A DNA stretch of 64,000 nt. It comes from Bradysia coprophila. Taxonomy: Eukaryota; Arthropoda; Insecta; Diptera; Sciaridae. The notes beneath the pieces were generated by a model that was given only the letters and a program-made list of their open reading frames with translations, was not told the DNA's origin and searched no databases. Made by a program: the position numbers and the translations under genes. Positions 23,819 to 37,905 of this stretch are shown in pieces. The stretch spans positions 310,001 to 374,000 of the forward strand of contig NW_023503371.1 of NCBI RefSeq assembly GCF_014529535.1, in the 5' to 3' direction. How positions within the stretch are numbered: the stretch's first letter is position 1; every line of letters begins with the position of its first letter.

Positions 23819-24519
23819 TTAAAGTGAAACAGTAACTCTGATAATGGGTTTTTTTAGATATTGAGAACACGAAATTTATAGTAAAATAATATTCAAATTT
23901 TGGTGAATTACGATTAAACTCACTGTTGAAGGCGAGGTTGACTGATAGCTTTACAAAAATATGTTCTTGCAGAACTGTACCTACAATAAATCAATACTTG
24001 TTGACTGAAAATGCATAGCCTCCAAGCGACTACAAAAAAGGAACAATACAATCAAAGTAATAGGCTAGGAGATAATACTACAGGAAGTGTGCAAGCATCC
24101 AAAAATTTATGCATTGTCACAAGAAAAAAGTGTTAGAACAAATCAGGTATTCGTAGTTGTCCTATTGCAACGCCATCTGTTATCAATAACCTGTATCGAT
24201 TTTGTACACTTTTCAAAATTTCTACTTCAAACAAGTGTTCAGATCCTTAAGGTCAATACAATTTTTCGTTTTTGTTACAATCTTGTTATGTTCTCGTTTG
24301 AACAAATAGCGCTACTTGTGGTCGTCAGACGTACATACAATTCACTTGTGATGCTAGATTGTTTAACAATATTTATCCCAAAGGATTTTGTGGGTTGGCA
24401 ACCTGTGATATATCTAAGGGGAGCAGATTTGCTAAGCATATCGTATACCATTTTCTCAGTTTGTTTTGATTAAGAGGCACCGGTACTTAACTAAAATTTT
24501 TGCCTACATTTGCGTTTCA
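23819..24519. other. Intergenic DNA; one unexplained 128-codon frame
   Basis: The only notable item is an open frame at 24087-24473 (plus strand), rich in Phe, Leu, Val and Ile. It lacks a recognisable domain, signal or homologous neighbour, and T-rich DNA readily gives such frames. I do not call it a gene. Confidence 0.4.
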
Positions 24520-24800
24520 TTTGTGATGATAGTATCTTTTCATCAGAAACCTTTTTGAAAAATGGACGCCTGCAATAACGATCACGAATGTGTTAGCTTA
24601 AAATAAAAATTAGTTATGGGTGTAGTCGCTTGACCAGCTCTGAAAAAAGTCAGCAGTTACCGAAATTTTCAGAAACTGCTCCTTTTCCTCAGAGCTGCTG
24701 CAACGAAATCTATTTTCTGTTGAAAGATAACACATTCGTGGTCGTCATTGCGGTCATATATTTTTGAAAAAGGATTCTGGTGGAAAGATATCATCAAAAG
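24520..24800. mobile_element. TIR element of about 280 bp
   Basis: The left end has TTGTGATGATAGTATCTTTT followed by CAGAAACCTTTTTGAAAAAT and later CACGAATGTGTTAGCTT. The right end read in reverse has TTTTGATGATATCTTTCC, CAGAATCCTTTTTCAAAAAT and CACGAATGTGTTATCTTT. Arms of about 75 bp flank a short spacer that itself contains CAGCTCTGA/TCAGAGCTG. No open frame of note. A non-autonomous DNA element is the simplest reading. Confidence 0.6.
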
Positions 24801-25286
24801 TAACCTAAAACCCGGTATTTAAAAAACGCCCAAATGTATGCTTTTCAGGAAAGCATCGATGTCTCTTAAGAAACAAAAGCGTTTTTATTTTCGAAAAGAA
24901 CTTCTTCAGTAATAGGTCTTAAGACTGTTATTGTACACACGGTAGACCAAGTAAATGCCGCCTATTTTTAGATGTTTGCCCACTTACTGTGGTATTATCT
25001 GCTAACTTCGATTTTTTTTCTGCAGCACCAGCAACGTACTTCAAGCAAAAGTGCTTCGAGTGACAGTTGCCAAATACAGTACTATTTTGGATGAAAATTT
25101 TTTACAATTTTTTTTTACAGTGCCAAAATTTATTTGATACACCGTCCAGTGTCAGTCCGCTATTAAGAGTACCATTCATGCTTGAAGAGCGTTGTCTGCT
25201 TATTGCAGCGCGTTTGGGCTTACAAGTACTAACCAATCAAATTCACATCAGTCGCCAAAATGGAAAATGTTAGAAAGGTCTATGTA

Positions 25287-25438
25287 GTAGAGGTCCATAG
25301 CCTAAAAATAGTTCAGTTAATAGTAGAATTCTGAAATTTGGACCAGTGGTTAATGTTGCTAGCATGATTCAAAAACAATTGCCAAGCCCGTCGAAATCGA
25401 AAGGACGAGGAAATGCCTTGCCATACTCTTAACCTAGC

Positions 25439-25471
<33 letters not shown>

Positions 25472-26581
25472 TTTGCTATATGAGGGTCAATTATAGTTCA
25501 ATTATACCCACATAGATACACACAAACTGAATGGCTGAAACACACCTACCATATGGCCAATCACAATGTTCTTCGTGTTTTAGGGTCATTTTTACTTAAG
25601 ACTAATATGGCGACAGATGGCCATTTTGTTAGACAACTGAAAGTAGTACCAAGGCTATGCTGTCCTCATTACCTTCCAAAAGAAATAAATCCAAAGAGCA
25701 AAAAAGAGATCATGAAAATTGGGTTTTACTCGAGATAGAGGAAAAAACACTACCTATCGTTGTACGACCGAGTAGCTCCAGAAACGCTGAATCTGTTGAC
25801 TCTGGCTGATGATCCCATTAGCCGATTTACATGAACTTTTGCTCCCCAGATTTTTAGTGTCAATACCTTTCAAATTGAGAAAAAATCATCAAAATGCAAT
25901 AAAATTTATTTGGTCTGTATACAAAATACTCCCAAGGTCTTTGAGCTAGCCTTTGAGTCCAAGGGCCCTAGCTCAGAATACATAGGGCTGATTTTCAAAA
26001 AGCTTTGTTCTCGTTCATAATAATGTCAATATCCACTAAATAAGAAGAAATCGTGGAAATTGGTTGAAATTTATTCAATCTAAACTCGAGAAACACCTAT
26101 AGACTAGTACCAAAGCCTCACTCAAAGGGCTTTACCTCACGATCCACTCAACCGATTTTTAGAAAATACCTGATTGGCTTCGGCAGTACCTTTTGTTTGG
26201 TGTATCACACATACATCTAAAGTATGTATATGTGTAGATATATATGAACGTTACAATTTTTAACAATTTTGTAGGAAAATTCGGAAAATTTCATTGGAAA
26301 ATTAAAAATTCTGAAAATTTTCTTGGCGTAAAAAAACTTTCAACCTCTAGCTTTCATTTGAGACTAATCTGAGTAGCGTAGCAGCAATATAGCCGTCTCA
26401 AAGAAAAGGTGCAGAAGCAAGGCCAACCTCTAAAAGTGGGTGGTGGACGGTGGATGGCACTTTTTCAAGGTCTGTCAATCGTTTTTGAATCAAGCTAGCA
26501 ACATTAACCACTGGTCCAAATTTCAAAATTCTACTATTAACCGAACTATTTTTGGACCTTTACACTAGCATGGACCTCTAC
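25287..26581. mobile_element. 1.3-kb TIR DNA transposon, probably non-autonomous, with TA target duplication
   Basis: The left terminus GTAGAGGTCCATAGCC and the right terminus (reverse complement GTAGAGGTCCATGC) open inverted repeats of roughly 100 bp. Both arms contain AAAATAGTTC, GTTAATAGTAGAATT and TTTGGACCAGTGGTTAATG. TA flanks both ends (25285-25286 and 26582-26583), as for Tc1/mariner-type insertions. A pure TA microsatellite (about 25438-25467) and phrases such as GGGCCCTAGCTC, shared with the element at 59978-61216, lie inside. There is no transposase-like frame; the open frame at 25553 is only 61 codons. Confidence 0.75.
25438..25467. repeat. (TA)n microsatellite
   Basis: About 14 uninterrupted TA dinucleotides inside the 1.3-kb TIR element. 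Confidence 0.9.
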
Positions 26582-28815
26582 TAATGGGGAAGAAGCCAAT
26601 ACATTCATTATAGTCAAGTTGTAGGTGGATTCTATGTGTGGATTGAAGAAAAGTCAAAAAGGTTGTAAGCTATTTTCGTCTGGTGTTGCATCACAGAAAA
26701 TAAACAAATTCCTTAAATAAAGTTTGGTTTCGGAATTTCGTGTTGTTGCATTGACATCAATAACATATGGAAGGTCTCTCATCTTATACAAAATGAAATT
26801 ACTAAAATTTTGTTCCAATTTTGGGTTTTTTTTTTATTTTGAAGAAAAAGAACCACATATTATTTAATACAATAAGTAAGTATAATATATGACTAAAAAA
26901 AAGTTTTATATTTTTTATATCACGAATATTGCATTTTTTTTAGTATTTTTTTTTAATCTGATCGAAAAATATCGATAAGCAGCGAAAAAATTTACAATAT
27001 TTACTCTAAATATATATATATATAATAATGATGTAGATATTTTTTTCTGTTTTTTTTTCTTTCATTAAGTAGTTTTTCAAATATTTTCTTAAACCCTGAT
27101 TAAACGAAAATACAGGCAATTTTTTTTAGTTACTTCTTTCAATTTTTCTTCTCCTTTTTTAGTAAATATTGTTCTATGACTGCCTTCAATCATAATTTTA
27201 TAATCATTTTTAATTAGAAATGTGTTAGGTATTTTCTTTCACATCATTTTCTTGTCCTTCATTTTGTTCAATTTAAAAACAATTGTGAATCTCAATCTCT
27301 TCCGTTTTAGCTGTTGTTTCAGTTAAATTCTTATTTTGTCACTTCAAATATTTTTCTTCTTTTTTCATTTCCTTCATTTTTAAAATGAGCTACGGCATCA
27401 AAATGTAAATATGTTACGTAGTAATGAATCGTGTGTGTATATCTACATGCTATATAATTTAAATCTAATATACTTTTTAATGTAGATTGGTAAATAATTT
27501 TTTTTTTGTATATAATTTTTTATTTCATTTTATTATTTATATTATTATTATAATAGTGATGGAGTGTGTTGTATATATATATATTATATACTCGTAATGT
27601 TCATAACTTGTAATTCTAAACAGAGCACAATTTCTTTAGTACTAACAGATCAAATTTTTAAATTCTGCATAATTTTCTTTTCTTTCATTCTTTCAATGTA
27701 TAAATACTTAATCCATCCATGATAGCTTCGAAACATTTATTTTCATCTTCTCTTTTTTATAGCAACGGTTGACAGTAGCGTCGCATGTTTTTAATATATA
27801 TTTTTTGTTAATTTTTTTTTTAATTGGCTGAGGTATAACTTTGTCGCGGACAAACTTAACTTAATAAAGATTTTTGGTCAATGACTTCTTGTTCACCAGA
27901 AGTGTCATTGTCTTTGGTGTTTTTTTTTCTTCCTATTTTGGTTGTAGGAAAAGTATTTTTTTTTATCGCGAAATAAATTCGTTTTTAATTTAAACAATTA
28001 ATAAAAATAAAAATAGTCAAGTTGTCTTTTACATTCAAAGCTGTACTTAAGTAACATCAGATTACAACCTGACTACACGCGTTCTAGAGACCTAATTCGG
28101 TCAAAAGGAGAAGTCTTAGTAGGGAATATATTCTTTGAAGTAGTGTCATTTCGACGGATTAGGAAGTCCTACTTCAATTTCCATTTCGCCTAGCATTTAC
28201 TAAATTTAATCAACCAATGCTGAGAGGAAAATAGAGAGAGGAATTGTGAGTCTAAGTTGCTAAGTATTTGCTGTATTTGATTGATATGTACATCAAAAAG
28301 TCTAATTGAAACATATAAAATTTCATTTCCAAGTATTTTAGTGGAAGTAATGTTTGTGTTACCTAAATCATAAAAAAAACCAACCATAGAAACAGTAGAA
28401 AATGGATAATAGACGGTTCATTGCTACCTACACAGAGAAAAGCCAGAGGTGAATAGAAATGTGAGGATTATTAACGATCGGTAGCCCTTTTTCATTTATT
28501 AATACAACAAAAAGTATTCAATTCAACCATTCTTAAAGATAGGAAAATTTTTCTAACTTTTGATTCCTTCTATCGATTGTTATTTAAATCAAATTTTAAC
28601 AATTGACTGAATTCGTCAATTCCGTTTTCTGATTTGGAGAGGCCTTCTGTAAGCAGTTTGGAAATTGACTGCATTGATTGAACCTTCTTATGACACATCA
28701 TCTATTTAAAAAAAAAGATTTTCTTTCAAATTCACATCTCTTTACTCTTGCTTTACTAAGGATGACAAATGAGATGTTGTAATTGTTTAAATCGAAAACT
28801 ACAGTTAAAGACAGT

Positions 28816-28999
28816 GCAATTTTAGCATGAATTTGCTTCAGCTGTTTTTCAGCTGATCCACTCATACAATCAAAACTGTATACTTGTTTATACAGATGAA
28901 GGTGTTACACGCACGCGTGCGGTAGTGGTAAAACCGTGTGAACAGTTAAGCAGTTTTGATTAAATGTGTGGACTGACAGGTGAAGCAAATTCCTGCCTG
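28816..28999. mobile_element. Hairpin MITE, second copy of the 17154 family
   Basis: The left end contains TTTTAGCATGAATTTGCTTC and the right end GTGAAGCAAATTCCTGCC, matching the ends of the 17154-17316 element. The internal CAGCTGTTTTTCAGCTG and GCGGTAGTGGTAAAA are also shared. The ends are more diverged than in the first copy. It lies in a normal-complexity island of the AT-rich tract. Confidence 0.6.
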
Positions 29000-31900
29000 C
29001 AATACCTTTTAATGATTTTCAGATAAATTACGTTTCATAAAAACGAGTATCCATCTCAGGCTGAGTGGACTGAGTGCTCGATTGGATATAAACAAACAAG
29101 TTGTAAAGATAAAAGCCTTAGGATATTTTTTCAATAAAAAAAGTCTGTGGCATTCACCGTGGAAACGTCAACGGATGTGTTGTGAGTGCAAAATCATGAA
29201 AATAGCTGAAAAACTTGTAGAGTGAAGTTTGTTTCGTACAAAATGAAGCCTTCATAAAAATAGCCTGCGGCAACACTGCCAAATGGAACGTTACCAAATT
29301 CCGCTTCTTCTGGTACATTAATGCATTTGGCTACATTAATATATTACAAATGATCAATGGTCGGAAAAAAATGCCTTCTGATAGGGAATGTTTAAATTTA
29401 GTTTAAGGAAAATATTGTCGTGATTGGTTTTATAGTGGGCGAGGGATGAAAGAAAAATAAAATAAGAACAAAATGAAAACAAACCGAAATGATGTAATAC
29501 TAAAAACTTTTTCTTTTATTTTCATAAATAAACAAAATACAATTGTTAAATCTAAACAAAAAAAAATTAAAACCCTAAAAACATAAGATATTAAGACAAG
29601 AAAAATCGATAATTCTAACCAAAACCTTTGTAAATAATATCGCACAAAAAATGACGTAGTTTTTCCTTTTTTTGTAAACCGTAAAAGAAGGTAAAAAATA
29701 AAAAAAAATCTAATAAAAATATGTTGTGTAGTTATTAAGTGTATAAGTATATTTTATAAAAAAAACTTGTGATCTTTGGAATTGAACAATTTATATTAAT
29801 AATATTTAGTGTAAATTTTTGATGTACCTTTTTTTCATTTAAAATTTCCATTTTCTTTTCATTTCTTTTTCATTTTTAAATATTTGATTTAAGATAAATA
29901 TAATCATTTTAAATTCGTTACGACATGGACTAAGACACAATAAATTTTTTCGTTTTTTTTCATCATTTTATTTTGTAACATTCATTTATTCTTTTAATTT
30001 ATTGTAAAATGGTTTTTTATTATTATTTTTTTGTTTAAAATATTCTTTTCTATCGTTTTGATGTATAGTTTAGGGCTTAGATTTGGTTATTTATATGCAA
30101 CCGGTTGCTGAAAGATGTTCAAAAAAAACTCTCCTTAATCGAATTGCAATATTCATCTTATTCACACAGAACAATTCAATCCGATCAATTCTATGCTTAT
30201 TAAGCAGATAGGTTTAAGTTAAAGTAGGTTTTTAAAAAAATTGTCCGACATTTAATCGACCTCACATTTTACGGAAATTGAACTGAAATGTGGAATTACA
30301 TTGACAAATTTTGTAGGTATATGAAACGCGATATGCACTGCAATGGAAACGTGAACATCACACAACGTAATTGCATAAAATATAACTCTTTTCTCACAAC
30401 ATTATTTATGAAATCGTTCATTAATTTTTAATTTAATTTATTTTTTTGATAAAATCTTGGTTCAGTGTTTTTCTATTGATTTTTTCAGTAAAAATTCGTC
30501 CTTGAAATCCAATGTAAAAGATCTTCACTTTTAAAATTGCACAGTCTGAAATGTCCCTTTTTGTTTTTTTTATTTTCTGTTCCACAAATTTTCCAACATT
30601 TTTCCGAATTATCCTTCATTTTCCTAAATCTAGGTAAAAAAAATGGGAACATCTAGGAAAATTCAAGAAAATATTGGAAAATTTTCCCCCGTAATACGGT
30701 CCCTGCTAAAATATCAGACTGTTCCATTTTAAAAACACAAAATTTTATAGATTGTTCTTTCCCATCATTTTTCATTTATATATTTTAATCGACGTCATTA
30801 ATGTGTCTAATTTTGATAATTATTGTTGGTTGTAATACATTATATTATTTAGTATATAAGTAGGAGTTAAACTGACTTGTTGAATGTGACATCACATGTT
30901 ATGACATCAGATATATAGTGTTATTGTACATATACGTAATGTTTGCATTATAATTTGCATTTTATTATTATTTTTTTAAATTCTTTTTTCTTCATTTTAC
31001 TTTATTTTGTTGATAAACAATCTAAATTAGCTTGTGAATTTCTACATAGGTTGAAGGACACAATATTAATGCATTGGTTTCCATAATGTCATCTCTATTG
31101 CTATTTTCCTATTTTTTTTTAATTATTTTTATTTCCATATAAATCAACCAAAAAATGAAAATGCGCTCTAAAAACTCGCAGAAAAAATATATTTTGTTTT
31201 TCTTCATTATTTTCTCATTGTGCTTAACGATAGGTTTTAAATTGAATGTATAATTTCATTTATTTTCCATTTTTTTTCATCTTCTTCCTCAAATTAACGA
31301 AAGTTGTGATATGTATTTGCCCTCATATTTCTTTTCTCATTTTTTTTCTTCTTCTTTTTAATAAATCGCATCGCATCTTAAAAAAAATGTGGCACAAAAT
31401 AATATGTTTTCTTAAAAGGTAAATTTATGATTTACATAATGAGCAACTGGTTGTTTTTTTTTTACTTTTTTTTCTTTGTTTTGGTATATTTTTCTAAGAA
31501 CATCAACAACGACACTAACTAAATTTTTTTTAAATGTTTTTTATTCTTCATTTTTAATGTTTTTTTTTTTATTTTTTTATTTTTTAATTATTCATTTCAT
31601 AATCATAATAAATAGTGTATAATTCTTATTTGTTTAATAATAAAAAAGGCGGAAAACATGGCTTATACATATATATATTTTTGTTTATATATATGAAAAA
31701 ATATACGATTATGTAAATATTCACATTTTTGTTTTTTGTTTTTCTTTTTCTTTTCTTCAATAATAAAATTAAAAATGTCATTTAAAAAAAAGAACCCATA
31801 GGTTTAACCTAGAACCATTACAAATGTTTTGTTTGTTTATTGTTGAATGAATCCAATTTGGTTTTTCTTTTAATTTAGATTCGATAAAAATTAACTTAAC

Positions 31901-34900
31901 TTAATATTTTCATGATGCGAAAAAGGAAAAAAATAATCAACGAATCTTTATACATCTTGGTAAATATTCTTTTGTTTTTCTTTCTTTTCTTTTCTTTGTA
32001 CTAAAAATGACTACAAAGAAATTTTTCTTTTGTTTAAAACTAATTATTATCTTTGTGTGAAATATGTTTTTTAAAGGTATCGAAAAAATAATTTTTTAGT
32101 GGTTTTGCTTTTCATTATTTATCTTTTCTTCATTTAATTTATTTTTTTACTTTTATGAACAAATTCTTTCAAAATTATTTCATTTTTAAAAGGAGACACC
32201 TATACAGTTCCTTCACTTTGTAACCCTGTGAATAAATTATCAAAACACCCGCGGTATGACTTCCACAATGTATGATTTATATCTTAAAGAAACAAACAAT
32301 ATGACAGCTGACAGCCCCATTCTTTTGCAAATTTTGCGTTCTTTTTAGGCCATAGAAAAATAAAATTTTAGGAACGAGGATTTTAAGAAAATAAAATGGT
32401 TAATAGCCACTTCTGTGACATTATCCAACAAATTTTTATTGTAATGAGTGGTCTAATCCATCACTTAATAGTGATTGGCGTTCTATTTAGCAAAATAAAT
32501 CGATAACCAACTAACTAAGGAGGAGACGTTCGCATATAACAACAATACAATTAATTGTTGGATGTTATTTAGTATGACTTTCATAAACTTTGTTCAGCCA
32601 ATTTTTTTTAGTCAACTAATTTGTGCTTGTGAATATAGTTCGTAATATTTCAAATTATGCGTCATAAAATTTCCGTTGCTTAGATGGCACGAATTATAGA
32701 TAATAATTTAGGCATTTTTATGTGAATAGAGTTAGCATAAAACCCAACCTTAAGACACCACCTGTTGAAGTTTGTTAGAAAAACTCTGAAGTGAAAAGTT
32801 TTCCTTAATGTTTTCAAAGTTTAACAGTGTACCGTCTTGTAAAAATTTTATTTTCCGTTCGCAAACATTGCAAGATAAAAATCAAACCACTCGTTGTATT
32901 TGGGACGGACGGGTCCTTTTCCTTTGTCAAGCGGGAAGTCGTTTTTCAAAATTTTTACTTTAAAACGAATACTAAAGCTAGGGTCACCACACTTCACAGT
33001 TCGTTAAAATATTTTGTCATCACTATCAAACATTGGGTCTTGAAACTAACTAGACATAAGATAAATACTGAGAAATGATAATCGATATATGCTGTTGAAC
33101 GGCTTAAGAAGAAATTTAAATTAATTTAACAAATTATATATATAGTGACAACGCGATATTTGCCTGTCCAACGTGCTTTCTAAGCGCTTGGAAATGTATT
33201 CAAAATTTTGCATTCGATCGCAAAATCAAACATATTATTTGAGAATTGTTTTTCTTTTACTTTTTTTTCAAAATTGAGATATTTTGTTAATCGTTTTAAA
33301 AATTTTATTTTATTTTTCTCTCCTTTCAATTTGATATTTCAGATGCATTGTGTGTATATTTTAGTAATTTTTTTATTATCTTAATTTATTGATGAAAAAA
33401 TATTATATCTCTCATTATTTTCACAACCATTAATGGTCTTCAACATACTGATTGTTTATAATTTTTTCTTAATTTTTTTTTCTTCTTCTTTTTACGTAAT
33501 TTTATCAACTTTTGATTGAAGAATTTAAAAGTATTTTTTTCTATATTTTTTAGTTTAATTATTTTTCTGCCATCAGTGCACATTTTTGCAGCAGCACACT
33601 TCACGATCAAATGGTTTTGTTTAAGTTTTAGCTAAGTGGATGCTAAAGTTTTCTTTTTTTAATTTTTTTTGTTTTCATTTAAATATTTTATTGTTTAAAA
33701 TTTTTCTTTTTTTAATATTGCTTATTCGTCATAATTAAGAGGGATTTTAATTTAAGTTATTAATACGTTTTTCAAGTTGTATAAATTCATATTTTCTTTT
33801 TATTTTAATTAAAAATGTTCTTCCTTTGTTGTAAGTGAAGGTTGTATAAATTAAAAAATGAAATGTGTTTCGTTGTTTGATAACTACGCATTATGATTTT
33901 ATTTATTTAGTTTTTAATCTACCAGAGTCGTAAATTTTAAAATTGTTTTGATCACCGACTGATGACTATATATTTAAGACTATTGTTGACTATTTTAGTG
34001 AAAGAATTTAATCATTTTTTTCTCACCAAAAAAATAAAATAAATATATTTAGTCCGCTTGGATGACTCTTGTTCATAACTTTCTATTTCTCAAACAATAG
34101 TCGTCAGTTCGATTTAAAGAAAAATGTTTTATTTAAAAAAAATCATCTCAGTTGAAAAAATCAAGTATTTTGGTTTAGGCAAGTTACATTAAGTGACTGA
34201 GTGTAAATATTTAGTATTTTTCTTGTTGAGAGATTTCACTTTTTCCGTATTTTTTAATTCTTTTTTTTATATTCAAACATAAAGAAGATTGCTTACATTG
34301 GTTTATATTCATAATGGTTCAATTAGTTATTGCTGTTAACTCGCTTTTGTAGTTATTTGATTCCTTAATCTCTTCTATCTTTTTCTTAAAGATTTTTCTT
34401 TCGTTAAAGTAGACAACACTATTTTTTATACTCGAAAAATGTTAAATGTTTTCTTGTGTTTTTTTTCTTTTAGGTTCCAGCATTCCATCTCAAGACCCTT
34501 TTCTTCGAGTGGCTTAAAATATTTTTTCATTTATTTTTTGTGTAAAGCAAAGTTTTCAGTCACAATATTTGTTTTTTTGTTTTTCTTTATCTTTCCATTT
34601 CTATGAATCATATACATTGATGGAGATATATATGAATATTATTAATGTATATTTTAGTTAAATTAATTATTTTTTAATCATAATTAGGTAGTTTCTTCTT
34701 CTTCTATTCTTTTCTTTTTTTTTAAATTTCATCTTCTGTTTTTAATTCAATTTTTATCAACAGCTAAATAGCTAAGAACATTTTTTTCTTCATATTTTTT
34801 TTTATTTAATTTTTTCTTGTATTTATGTTTTTTAGGTGTATATTTATATATAAATAGAGAAAGGCATAATTGAATTAAAAAACACACAAAAAATAAATAG

Positions 34901-37220
34901 CCGCAGCCAAATATTACTTTTATAATAAAAATGGTACGAGTATACAATTATTGATGTAAATAATGTTTTTCTATTTCTATTATTTTTTTAGGTTTTTTTT
35001 TCTTTATTCACTTCGATTACACGTGATTATTATTTTTTTTAGATGCAAGGAAATAATCTCATTACAGTTTTTTGTTATCTTTTTTTTAGATATTTAATAA
35101 TTTTACCTTTTCAGTATAAGCATGGGCGTTTGGTTTGATAATATTTTTTACGATGTGTATTTTTCTCTCAGAAATGCCAGAAACAAAAAACGAAAAAAAA
35201 AACAAACGAAAAAAACCAAATCAATTCTACGTTTCTTTTGCGATATATATTTATACTTTTTATGTACATTACGATAATTGTTTTTTTTTGTTATTATTTT
35301 TTGTTTTTTTTTAAATTTTAATTTCAGTTTGTGTGAATATAATTAAATGTTTATTTATACATACAATATATAGATATACATTTTTAAGTTTACATTTACC
35401 ATATAATAATTTGTGTGTATATGAAACATGATGTTTGTTTGTTTTTTTTTCTTAATTTTATTTTGATTAATTGAACTTCTAAATAAATTTTATCTTTTTT
35501 TTTCATTATTTTTCATCATTTTTTTTGTTTAATAAAATCGTATTGTCCTGGCTATCAACTGAATTATTATTATTCTTTTTATTTTAAATTTTATTCTTAA
35601 ATTTGTTTTTTAAAATGTTAAAAAGGGTTTTACATTTTTTTTCTCATTTTTTTGTTAATAATTATCATTAAATTGAAATATACTAACAGCCGTTTGTGAG
35701 TGAACATAAAGGCAAAATGAACATAAGAAAATAAATTATTTTTTTTAATGCAAAATTTGAGGAAAATGAACGTTTTTTTTGTCAATTACTTCTACTTAAA
35801 AATCATCGTTTGGTACAGATTTTTCTCACCTTCTTTGTAAAATCACGTTATATATTTCCGATGGGTGAACCACCTTCAATCAGTATTCTAACCGTCAAAA
35901 ACCTAAAATACTCAAAATATTTGAGGCTTTTCCGTTTCTATATTGACGATAAGTCGGTTACAGTAAAGCATCTTAAAAGCAATCATTTGAATAGTAAAAA
36001 TAACAGATAATCGGTTCGAGATAATAAAACCTACTGTGTTGTTTTCTCAGTAATTGACAAAACATTCTGCTGGTTACCATACAGAATTATATAATATGTT
36101 TCGAGAAAAAAAATGTTAATTTCTCGCCTGCAACTATCAAGTTAGCCACAGTTTTAAATTCTATATATTCCAGTGCTTGATTTTGAGATGCTTCATTTAA
36201 ATAACATTGTATCAACTGATTTTCAGTGGACCTGTTCGTTTGTCCATAGGTTAGTTCTAAACTGATACAAGTAGTGCGTTCCACTGATACTCGTACGTTT
36301 CTTGAGGATCTTAATTTTTACTTTTAAAAACATCAATATTAACGGGTGCATTAAATTTTTGTTCAATTAAATTTTCAATTATTTTTTTTAGGATGCAACA
36401 TCTTTACAAGCTATGAAGCTGTAATAAGCTTGCGGTGCTTAATCATGTGATAAACCATCTTATATATCAGTTTAGAAGCATTTTATTTGTAGGAAACGTT
36501 CAACCAAAATATATATGGTTCGATTTAGTGTTCATCTGGAGAAATGTTCGTATCGGCGTCGCTCACACATTTTGTTTTTTTCTTTCGTTTACTTTATTTA
36601 TTAATTATTATTACGACGATATAAAGTGAGAGACTAGGAAGACATAAATATTTTACGAAAGTGTGGCGTAAAAACACATTTAAAACACATTAAGGATACG
36701 ATTTGTTTGTTTTTTTCGTTCGTTGATCCAATGGTTCAACAAACACCAGTGCAATAGCACAACCAAGAAAAAGGAATAGAAAAGTTATGATTATAAGTAG
36801 TAGATTTTTAGTTTGTTTGGTTTTTCTTGATGACTAACCCATTTTTTTCTAATGGAGAAAAGTCGACAAAATTTAAATAAAAAAGGAAAAGTAAATTTGT
36901 GAATGAAACATGGTTAGGTTAAACATTTTTTTTTGGATGGAATGATTATAATTGTTATTCTTCTTCATTTACTTATTATTCGTCTTTGTCAAGCGGGACA
37001 TTTTCAAGATATATAGGAAAAATATCCAGCTCTCTATTGCTACGAAACAATATTTTTAGTTTTTAATTGTATTTTGAAACCGCTACTAATGGTTTTGAAT
37101 TTGTCGTAAGCGATTCTGATTTATGTGCATACGATCGGTAAAGTTTGTGTGTGTGTGGGTATTTAGAAAAAATTGCAAGTGTCGCATGAGATTTCATTAA
37201 AAGTACCGATCGAAAACACA

Positions 37221-37426
37221 TAGTCTAGTCGATAAGGGCAAACGTTTACCAAAATCAGTTGCTCAAACAGCACTTAAAATATTTCTAAAAGTATTGTAAC
37301 AAGAAGAGACATCATTTTTTGGGCAAAATTTTTTTGGTCTCTTCTTGTTAGAAAAAGTTTAGAAGAATTTTAAGTGCTGTTTGAGCAACTAATTTTGGTA
37401 AACGTTTGCCCTTATCGACTAGACTA
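37221..37426. mobile_element. Near-perfect hairpin MITE with ACACA target duplication
   Basis: The 206-bp unit has arms of about 90 bp: TAGTCTAGTCGATAAGGGCA on the left and its inverse at the right, then AAACGTTTACCAAAATCAGT and TGCTCAAACAGCACTTAAAA and their inverses. ACACA directly precedes the left end (37216-37220) and follows the right end (37427-37431), a 5-bp target duplication. If the tract is transcribed, the RNA would form a long duplex. Confidence 0.8.
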
Positions 37427-37897
37427 ACACATTCAATAGTGTACAAAAGAGCCGAAGCAATGGCTTATTTATAGTGACTGTTTTGTAATTTAAACTACCT
37501 TAGGGTGTCGGTCTTTCCTTCATAAATATTCATTAGATGACTACGGGAAAAAACAAAATAAAAAGTTCAATAAACATGTTGCTCACATCGTCAGACTATA
37601 TACGTAGACGATCTTTCACTACCAGTGACCTGTTTTGGAACGGTTTTGTACTGGCTTCTCAAAGCATTTTTTTCTAAACTGTAGGTGGAAGGCGATATTT
37701 CTGTTCACTTTCTGTCAATATTTTTAGTTCTTTTCTACTAAACCGCTGACGCATTAGGGAAGCATATTTTTTATCAATCAATTTTAAAGCATGATTAGAA
37801 ACCGAGTGCTGCATACTGGTCGGAAACCGATTGTTTGATTGATGTTTCACCAGGTGAGACTAGTTTTCGTGTGAATTATGCTGATTCTAGGCGAAGC

Positions 37898-37905
37898 TGA
37901 GATCA
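37898..37905 (-). promoter_or_regulatory. 8-mer bantam-type seed match on the mei-P26 strand
   Basis: The plus strand reads TGAGATCA, so a minus-strand RNA would contain the full 8-mer target of bantam. It lies about 9.2 kb downstream of the mei-P26 stop codon. It falls within a segment (GCGAAGCTGAGATCAA) resembling 19925-19940, so it may be part of a repeat, and it matters only if the tract is transcribed. Confidence 0.25.

Noticed and set aside
24087-24473. 128-codon open frame on the plus strand, rich in hydrophobic residues
   Set aside because: No recognisable domain, signal peptide, splice partners or repeat, and the composition is what T-rich DNA gives. Length alone is not enough to call a gene.
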